A DNA stretch of 20,327 nucleotides. Origin: Clostridiales bacterium (GTDB lineage Bacteria; Bacillota; Clostridia; Lachnospirales; Lachnospiraceae). The notes beneath the pieces were generated by a model. The model did no database searches and was not told the DNA's origin. It worked only from the letters and a program-made list of their open reading frames with translations. How positions within the stretch are numbered: position 1 is the first letter of the stretch; every line of letters begins with the position of its first letter. The DNA lies in contig JAJPYU010000272.1 of assembly GCA_021204765.1 (NCBI GenBank), forward strand, positions 1 through 20,327, given 5' to 3'. This document shows, piece after piece, positions 15,353 to 20,327 of this stretch. Position numbers and translations under genes: made by a program.

Positions 15353-15368
15353 CTTGTCCTGAGGCTTC

Positions 15369-15397
15369 ATTATATCAGCTATTTAATATGATGTCCA
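15369..15397 (-). promoter_or_regulatory. uvrB promoter
   Basis: On the minus strand TGGACA (15397-15392), 17 bp, TATAAT (15374-15369): a perfect -10, five of six at -35 and ideal spacing. Expected start is near 15362, giving a leader of about 90 nt that begins with the 36-bp palindrome. It is divergent from the MreB-family promoter. Confidence 0.75.
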
Positions 15398-15442
15398 CAG
15401 ACCATGGGACGGAAAAAGATTTTCAGAAATGGAAAAAAATAC

Positions 15443-15471
15443 TTTAAAAATCCGTAATGGGTGTTTATAAT
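15443..15471 (+). promoter_or_regulatory. Promoter of the MreB-family gene
   Basis: TTTAAA (15443-15448), 17 bp, TATAAT (15466-15471). Perfect -10 with a moderate -35 in an A-rich stretch, giving a leader of about 65 nt. It is divergent from the uvrB promoter, with about 45 bp between the two -35 elements. Confidence 0.6.
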
Positions 15472-15542
15472 AAAATTGTGCTGTGGCACCTGACTTTTTA
15501 AAACTACTTTTATCTTATAGATAGCATTTGGAGGAGACATAT

Positions 15543-16535
15543 ATGAGTGCAGCTGATATCGGGATCGATCTGGGCACTGCCAGCATTCTGGTTTATATAA
15601 GAGGCAAGGGCGTCGTGTTAAAGGAGCCCTCAGTCGTAGCTTTTGACAGGGATACCAATAAGATACAGGCAATTGGTGAGGAGGCTCGCCTGATGTTAGG
15701 GCGTACTCCCGGGAATATAGTGGCGGTGAGGCCGCTCAGGCAGGGCGTCATCTCAGATTATACCGTCACTGAGAAGATGATGAAGTATTTTATACAGAAG
15801 GCCGTGGGCAGGAGGAGCCTGCGCAAGCCGGTGATTTCCGTCTGCGTCCCCAGCGGGGTCACTGAGGTGGAGAAGAAGGCCGTTGAGGATGCCACGTTCC
15901 AGGCCGGAGCCCGGGATGTAAAGATAATAGAGGAGCCCATTGCGGCGGCCATAGGAGCGGGAATAGACATAGCGAAGCCCTGCGGGAATATGATAGTGGA
16001 TATAGGCGGAGGCACCACGGATATAGCCGTGATCTCCCTGGGCGGCACTGTGGTCAGCACGTCCATTAAGATAGCGGGAGATGATTTCGACGAGGCCATA
16101 GTCCGTTATATGAGGAAGAAGCACAATCTGCTCATAGGTGAACGTACCGCCGAGGACATTAAGATAAAGATTGGGACATGTTATCCCCTGCCGGAGCCGG
16201 CTACCATCGATGTCCGGGGCAGGAATCTGGTCACGGGCCTGCCGAAGACTGTGACTGTGTCCTCCGATGAGACTGAGGAGGCTCTCCGTGAGCCTACCCT
16301 CCAGATAGTGGATGCGGTTCACAGCGTCCTGGAGAAGACGCCTCCGGAGCTGGCGGCGGATGTCTCCGATCGCGGGATAGTCCTTACCGGCGGCGGGGCG
16401 ATGCTCAGGGGCCTGGAGAATCTGCTGGAGGCTCACACCGGCATTACAGCCATGACGGCAGAAGAGCCACTGACCTGCGTTGCCATAGGTACGGGGAAGT
16501 ATGTGGAGTTCCTGAGTGAGAAGGGACAGAATTAA
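15543..16535 (+). CDS. mreB: MreB/Mbl-family rod-shape actin homologue
   Basis: Bacterial actin that forms membrane-associated filaments guiding the elongasome for lateral wall synthesis. The 330 residues carry the actin-fold ATP motifs: phosphate-1 DIGIDLGTASI (from D5), phosphate-2 VDIGGGTTDIAVIS, and the adenosine motif LTGGGAMLRGL. GRTPGNIVAVRPLRQGVI and LLIGERTAEDIKIKIG are typical of MreB and Mbl. ATG 15543 follows GGAGGA at 7 nt; a TTG at 15528 overlaps that site and is not used. No mreC, mreD or minD follows, so it may be an Mbl/MreBH-type paralogue rather than the mre-operon copy. Family certainty is high; paralogue assignment is not. Confidence 0.93.
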   Translation: MSAADIGIDLGTASILVYIRGKGVVLKEPSVVAFDRDTNKIQAIGEEARLMLGRTPGNIVAVRPLRQGVISDYTVTEKMMKYFIQKAVGRRSLRKPVISVCVPSGVTEVEKKAVEDATFQAGARDVKIIEEPIAAAIGAGIDIAKPCGNMIVDIGGGTTDIAVISLGGTVVSTSIKIAGDDFDEAIVRYMRKKHNLLIGERTAEDIKIKIGTCYPLPEPATIDVRGRNLVTGLPKTVTVSSDETEEALREPTLQIVDAVHSVLEKTPPELAADVSDRGIVLTGGGAMLRGLENLLEAHTGITAMTAEEPLTCVAIGTGKYVEFLSEKGQN

Positions 16536-16609
16536 CAGAGCAATTGACTTTTATCCCTGGTGGTGCTCATGAAGTGAGCATGGATGTTTGTTTAGCATGC
16601 GTTTGAGAG

Positions 16610-16637
16610 AGGCAGTCTTTTTTGGCTGCCTGTCTTT
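16610..16637 (+). terminator. Possible terminator after the MreB-family gene
   Basis: AGGCAG (16610-16615) and CTGCCT (16626-16631) form a 6-bp stem with a T-rich 10-nt loop, followed by GTCTTT. A second small hairpin, TGCTCA-TGAAG-TGAGCA (16564-16580), precedes it. Both are modest, so read-through into recD2 is possible. Confidence 0.4.
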
Positions 16638-16644
16638 ATGTGTT

Positions 16645-16715
16645 ATAAAAGTCCCGTACTGTGGACATGCTGAGCCGTGCTTGCACGAGCGAATGCATGT
16701 ACATTGGACTTTTAT
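16645..16715 (+). promoter_or_regulatory. Foldback in the recD2 leader, with an overlapping -10
   Basis: ATAAAAGTCC (16645-16654) is the exact reverse complement of GGACTTTTAT (16706-16715). Nested inside are CATGC/GCATG (16666-16670 / 16695-16699) and CGTG-CTTG-CACG (16676-16687). A third copy, GACTTTTAT (16546-16554), lies upstream and could pair with the middle copy instead. The left arm overlaps a possible -10 TATAAA (16644-16649) with a weak -35 TTGGCT (16622-16627). It ends 19 bp before recD2. Confidence 0.5.
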
Positions 16716-16734
16716 TTAATGAAAGGACAGAGTA

Positions 16735-19002
16735 ATGGAGACTGTCACAGGCTTTGTGGAGCATATAACGTTCCGCAATACAGATAACGGATATACGGTG
16801 ATGGATGTGGAGTCGGAGGGTGAGAAGATCACCTGCGTCGGGAATATCCAGACTGTCACCGAGGGAGAGTGTGTGGAGCTGACCGGTGAGTACACTATCC
16901 ATCCCACCTACGGGCTGCAGTTTTCCGTCAGATCCTGCCGGGTCACCCTGCCTGAGGACGCCGTCTCCATGGAGCACTATCTGGCTTCCGGAGCCATAAA
17001 GGGAGTGGGGCCAAAGCTGGCGGCTGCCATAGTCAGAAAGTTCGGGGACGATACGTTCCGCATCATAGACGAGGAACCGGAGCGTCTTGCCGAGATAAAG
17101 GGTATCAGCATGGGAAGGGCCGGGGAGATATCCGCACAGATGGAGGAGAAAAAGGAGCTGCGCCAGGCAATGGTCTACCTGCAGAATTACGGTATTTCCC
17201 TGAATCTCGCCGACAGGATTTATCGCACCTACGGCGTGGATACCTACCGGATCCTGGAGGAGAATCCTTATCGTCTGGCTGAGGACGTGGAGGGCATAGG
17301 CTTCAAAATAGCTGACGAGATAGCCGGGCGCATAGGTATACATGCCGACTCGGATTTCCGGGTGAGGAGCGGCATACTCTATGTGCTGCAGCAGGCCTCC
17401 CATGAGGGGCACACCTACCTCCCCTCGGACGTGCTGACAGGCAGGACCTGCGAGATGCTGGGAGTGGAGGACACTGCGGTGGAGCGCCAGTTTACGGATA
17501 TGGCCGTGGATAAGAAGCTGGTGATCAAAGCAGAAACCGGCAACGCCGGCGGTATGTCCGGCGCAGAATCTGATGGCGGGGAAGACGCACAGGAGGATCC
17601 GGGAATCCGCATATATGCACCTGTCTACTATTACATGGAGATCCGTACCGCCGCCATGCTGATGCGTTTAAATGTGAGCTTTGACGACATCTCCCCGGCA
17701 GCGGCCGATCATCGCATCAGGCAGATTGAGAGTAATACGGATATAGACCTGGACGAGCTTCAGAGGGAGGCGGTCATGGCCTCTGCGTCGAATGGTCTTC
17801 TGGTCATTACCGGCGGCCCTGGCACAGGCAAGACTACGACTATCAATACCATCATCCGGTGTTTCGAGTCCATGGGCATGGACATACTCCTGGCGGCTCC
17901 CACGGGAAGGGCTGCCAAGCGCATGAGTGAGACCACCGGATATGAGGCGAGAACTATCCACCGCCTCCTGGGACTTTCCGGTGCGGATAAGGGCAATAAC
18001 GCCGGATTTGAGAAGAATGAGGATAATCCCCTGGAGACCGACGTCCTCATAATAGATGAAATGTCCATGGTGGATATCACCCTGATGCACTCTCTTTTGA
18101 AAGCTGTTCCTGTCGGCACCAGGCTTATACTGGTGGGAGATGCCGACCAGCTTCCCAGCGTGGGACCGGGACGGGTGCTGCAGGATATCATTGACTCAGG
18201 CTGTTTTAAGGTGGTGCGCTTAAACCACATTTTCCGCCAGGCGGCAAAAAGCGATATCATAGTGAACGCCCACAGGATCAACCGGGGAGAACAGGTGAGC
18301 CTTGACAATGACAGCCGGGATTTCTTTTTCCTTAAGAGAAGTGAGGCCAATGCCATCATAAATGTCTGCATACAACTGATCCGGGACAAACTGCCCCGCT
18401 ATGTGGGCGGGAAGCCCTCTGATATACAGCTGCTGACTCCTATGAGGAAGGGCCTTCTCGGTGTCGAACGCTTAAATAAGATCCTCCAGCAGTATCTCAA
18501 TCCCATGTCGCCGAAGAAGGCTGAGAGGGTTCACGGTGACCGGATCTTCCGCGAGGGTGATAAGGTAATGCAGATAAAGAATAATTACCAGACCGAGTGG
18601 GAGATCACGAGCCGCTATGGCATTCCCGTGGAGAAAGGCCTGGGAGTCTTTAACGGCGACATGGGTATTATAAGGAAGATCGACGATTTCGATGCGAAGA
18701 TGACTGTGGAATTCGAGGAAGGACGCATGGTCGATTATCCTTTCACCGCCTTGGACGAGCTGGAGCTGGCCTACGCCATCACCATTCACAAGGCCCAGGG
18801 CAGCGAGTACCCGGCGGTGGTCATTCCCCTGCGGGGCGGCCCCAGGATGCTCATGAACCGGAACCTGCTCTACACCGCGGTGACCCGGGCCAGGAAGTGC
18901 GTGACCCTTGTCGGGGATCCCGGTACATTTTACGCAATGATAGAAAACGCCAGCCAGCAAAAGCGCTATAGCGGCCTTTGCGACAGGCTGGCTGAACTGT
19001 AA
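16735..19002 (+). CDS. recD2: ATP-dependent RecD-like DNA helicase (RecD2)
   Basis: Superfamily 1B 5'-3' helicase of the RecD2/TraA type, acting in DNA repair and replication-fork maintenance without RecBC. It has 755 residues, typical for the family. The N-terminal OB-like region (VTGFVEHITFRN) is followed by helix-hairpin-helix repeats (AIKGVGPKLAAAIV, VEGIGFKIADEIA). Walker A is GGPGTGKT (360-367, K366) and Walker B LIIDEMSMVD (D441, E442). The C-terminus has TIHKAQGSEYPAVVIP and YTAVTRARK (motifs V and VI). A Gly/Asp/Glu-rich linker, GGMSGAESDGGEDAQEDPG, lies before the ATPase. ATG 16735 follows AAAGGA at 8 nt. comF follows after 60 bp. Confidence 0.96.
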   Translation: METVTGFVEHITFRNTDNGYTVMDVESEGEKITCVGNIQTVTEGECVELTGEYTIHPTYGLQFSVRSCRVTLPEDAVSMEHYLASGAIKGVGPKLAAAIVRKFGDDTFRIIDEEPERLAEIKGISMGRAGEISAQMEEKKELRQAMVYLQNYGISLNLADRIYRTYGVDTYRILEENPYRLAEDVEGIGFKIADEIAGRIGIHADSDFRVRSGILYVLQQASHEGHTYLPSDVLTGRTCEMLGVEDTAVERQFTDMAVDKKLVIKAETGNAGGMSGAESDGGEDAQEDPGIRIYAPVYYYMEIRTAAMLMRLNVSFDDISPAAADHRIRQIESNTDIDLDELQREAVMASASNGLLVITGGPGTGKTTTINTIIRCFESMGMDILLAAPTGRAAKRMSETTGYEARTIHRLLGLSGADKGNNAGFEKNEDNPLETDVLIIDEMSMVDITLMHSLLKAVPVGTRLILVGDADQLPSVGPGRVLQDIIDSGCFKVVRLNHIFRQAAKSDIIVNAHRINRGEQVSLDNDSRDFFFLKRSEANAIINVCIQLIRDKLPRYVGGKPSDIQLLTPMRKGLLGVERLNKILQQYLNPMSPKKAERVHGDRIFREGDKVMQIKNNYQTEWEITSRYGIPVEKGLGVFNGDMGIIRKIDDFDAKMTVEFEEGRMVDYPFTALDELELAYAITIHKAQGSEYPAVVIPLRGGPRMLMNRNLLYTAVTRARKCVTLVGDPGTFYAMIENASQQKRYSGLCDRLAEL

Positions 19003-19062
19003 ATGAAGAGCCCCGCCACATTGCCATACCGGAATGATCCTATTGGCTGAGAAGGAGTAGTA

Positions 19063-19758
19063 TTGGATTACAGGAATTTACTGGATCATATTTATCCGCC
19101 CAGGTGTCCCATCTGCGACCGGATCTCGGATGGGGGTATCTGTGATGAATGCAAAAAAGAGCTGATATACATAGGTGAGGATCACTGCATGATCTGCGGC
19201 AAGCCTCTTACGGGTGAACAGGAGGAGTACTGCCCTGACTGCAAAAAGCGCCGCCATTATTTTGCGGCGGGGAGGGCTGTTTTTTCATATCAGGGACAGC
19301 TGCGCGGTTCGCTTTATCGCCTGAAATATTCCGGGAGAAAAGAGTACGGTTATATTTTCGGGGAGGAGATGGCCCGGTATCTGGGGAAATGGATAATGCG
19401 CCTGGGCATTTCCCGCATAGTCCCCATCCCCCTGCATCCGTCGAGAAAGCGGCAGCGGGGGTACAACCAGGCGGCTCTTATGGCCAGGGAGATGGGGAAG
19501 CTACTGGATATCCCCGTGGACGAAAAATTACTCTTCCGCACTAAGAAAACCGTTGCCCAGAAGAAGCTCACCGGGCAGCAGCGGAAAGCGAACCTGGCCC
19601 GGGCCTTTGAGGTCAGGGGAGAGATCTGTCCCGGAGAGAGGATATTGCTTGTGGATGACATTTACACCACCGGAAGCACTGTGGACGCTGCTTCCATAGC
19701 CCTGCGGCGGTCTGCGAAATGCCAAATATACGTGGCCTGCACCGCAATCGGCGGTTGA
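19063..19758 (+). CDS. comF: ComF family phosphoribosyltransferase-like protein
   Basis: ComF proteins take part in DNA uptake in naturally competent bacteria; in Clostridia the role is less clear and many carriers are not known to be competent. The 231 residues start at TTG 19063, five nt after AAGGAG (19052-19057). Two CxxC pairs, C15/C18 with C27/C30 and C42/C45 with C57/C60, form an N-terminal zinc ribbon. YQGQLRGSLYRLKYSGRK and PLHPSRKRQRGYNQA are ComF hallmarks, and ILLVDDIYTTGSTVD (194-208) is the type I phosphoribosyltransferase PRPP loop. It lies 60 bp after recD2 and probably shares its transcript. The stop codon overlaps a promoter for the next gene. Confidence 0.94.
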   Translation: MDYRNLLDHIYPPRCPICDRISDGGICDECKKELIYIGEDHCMICGKPLTGEQEEYCPDCKKRRHYFAAGRAVFSYQGQLRGSLYRLKYSGRKEYGYIFGEEMARYLGKWIMRLGISRIVPIPLHPSRKRQRGYNQAALMAREMGKLLDIPVDEKLLFRTKKTVAQKKLTGQQRKANLARAFEVRGEICPGERILLVDDIYTTGSTVDAASIALRRSAKCQIYVACTAIGG

Positions 19759-19783
19759 AACGTCCGCTTTTTTGTAGTATACT
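19755..19783 (+). promoter_or_regulatory. Promoter of the terminal membrane-protein gene
   Basis: TTGAAA (19755-19760), 17 bp, TATACT (19778-19783), with the -35 overlapping the comF TGA stop (19756-19758). Spacing is ideal and both boxes match five of six. This suggests the last gene has its own transcript starting near 19790. Confidence 0.6.
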
Positions 19784-19816
19784 GATTTTGTATGTCAAGA
19801 AAGGCAGGCAGTGTAA

Positions 19817-20266
19817 ATGATCGATAAGGAAAGCGTCCGCAATATGAGCAGGCTGGCCATGCTCGAAGACAGGGAGAGCCTCGAGGTGATAAAGACCTGT
19901 TCCTTTAAAAAGATAGATTTCTGCATAGTGCAGGCCGTAAAAGGCTGCGTGGCAGGGACGGTATGTTTCGCCGCAGCCCTGGGGCTCTGGCTTCTGTATA
20001 TCTGGGACGATGTGAATACTTATTTTTATGATGCGCAGTATATGGTCTTTTTAAAGCATGTGCTGGGGATATACTGCATCTTCATGTTTATATATCTGAT
20101 AATATGCGTGCTGGTGGCTCTCCATCGCCATAAGCAGTGCAGGGGAAAGAGACGCAGATACATGAAATACCTGAGAGCTATCAGGAATTCCTATCGGATA
20201 CGTGACAGATACAGCCGCCGCGCAGACAGGAGTGTGGAGGGAGGAGACTGTGAAGATCTGCAATAG
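19817..20266 (+). CDS. Small two-TM membrane protein of unknown function
   Basis: I do not recognise the family. The 149 residues show a charged N-terminus (1-35), a first hydrophobic segment (about 37-63), a short loop with DDVNTYFYDAQ, a second segment (about 80-102), and a strongly basic tail (103-140, rich in Arg/Lys, e.g. RGKRRRYMKYLRAIR) ending in an acidic EGGDCEDLQ. By the positive-inside rule both ends would be cytoplasmic, and the basic tail could bind nucleic acid or phospholipid head groups. ATG 19817 follows AGGCAGG at about 8 nt. The promoter in the comF stop supports separate expression. Coding potential looks real from length, start signal and the ordered hydrophobic pattern. 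Confidence 0.75.
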   Translation: MIDKESVRNMSRLAMLEDRESLEVIKTCSFKKIDFCIVQAVKGCVAGTVCFAAALGLWLLYIWDDVNTYFYDAQYMVFLKHVLGIYCIFMFIYLIICVLVALHRHKQCRGKRRRYMKYLRAIRNSYRIRDRYSRRADRSVEGGDCEDLQ

Positions 20267-20281
20267 TGTGATACCCCACTG

Positions 20282-20327
20282 GGGTCAAATAAGATGATAC
20301 CACGGATTGCTCCGCTCTATTTGACCC
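20282..20327. repeat. Inverted repeat ending at the contig edge
   Basis: GGGTCAAATA (20282-20291) and TATTTGACCC (20318-20327) are exact reverse complements, with an inner 4-bp hairpin CGGA-TTGC-TCCG whose loop reads GCAA (a GNRA tetraloop) on the minus strand. The window ends exactly on the last base of the repeat, as happens when a contig breaks in a dispersed repeat. It could also be the terminator stem of the preceding gene, but no T-run is visible because the sequence stops. Confidence 0.6.

Overview
The window looks like one contig, or a contig-edge piece, from a Bacillota/Clostridia genome, most likely Lachnospiraceae. Supporting signs are strong AGGAG-type ribosome binding sites, GTG and TTG starts, class III anaerobic ribonucleotide reduction, a thioester/VaFE surface adhesin of the gut-Clostridia type, and a uvrB-uvrA / MreB-family / recD2 / comF neighbourhood. 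The taxonomic call is inference from gene content, not a search. The first 97 bases are almost pure C/G homopolymer and look like an assembly or sequencing artefact. The last 46 bases form an inverted repeat that ends exactly at the window edge, as if the contig broke in a repeat.

Layout. (1) 100-1008: C-terminal part of a GH36 alpha-galactosidase, cut off by the contig end. It is followed by a strong terminator and a roughly 195-bp structured intergenic element bounded by perfect 17-bp inverted repeats. (2) 1208-4096: the anaerobic RNR module nrdD-nrdG, with a consensus-like promoter overlapped by two candidate NrdR boxes 32 bp apart. (3) 4097-4746: about 650 bp without a convincing gene, holding a terminator, a promoter and a roughly 315-nt leader. 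(4) 4747-9996: a 1749-residue wall-anchored adhesin with a signal peptide, thioester domain, three Cna-B/SpaA-like domains, eight VaFE (T-Q ester) repeats, and a variant sorting signal with a membrane anchor. (5) 10260-15272, minus strand: uvrB then uvrA, each with its own promoter and each transcript predicted to begin with a near-perfect hairpin. (6) 15543-20266, plus strand: an MreB/Mbl-family actin homologue, recD2, comF, and a small two-TM protein of unknown function.

How they fit together. The coding content is mostly housekeeping: anaerobic dNTP supply, nucleotide excision repair, helicase, cell shape, and a ComF-like phosphoribosyltransferase. One large accessory gene, the adhesin, sits between the nrd and uvr blocks with its own promoter and terminators. 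No sortase is present, so its anchoring enzyme must lie elsewhere. I found no CRISPR array, transposase, phage gene, tRNA or rRNA. The less ordinary material is in the intergenic regions, several of which carry long perfect dyads or multi-helix foldbacks, and in the adhesin architecture (loss of the cross-link Gln in its last repeat, an acidic insert, a non-LPXTG sorting motif). I do not see a convincing new multi-gene system.
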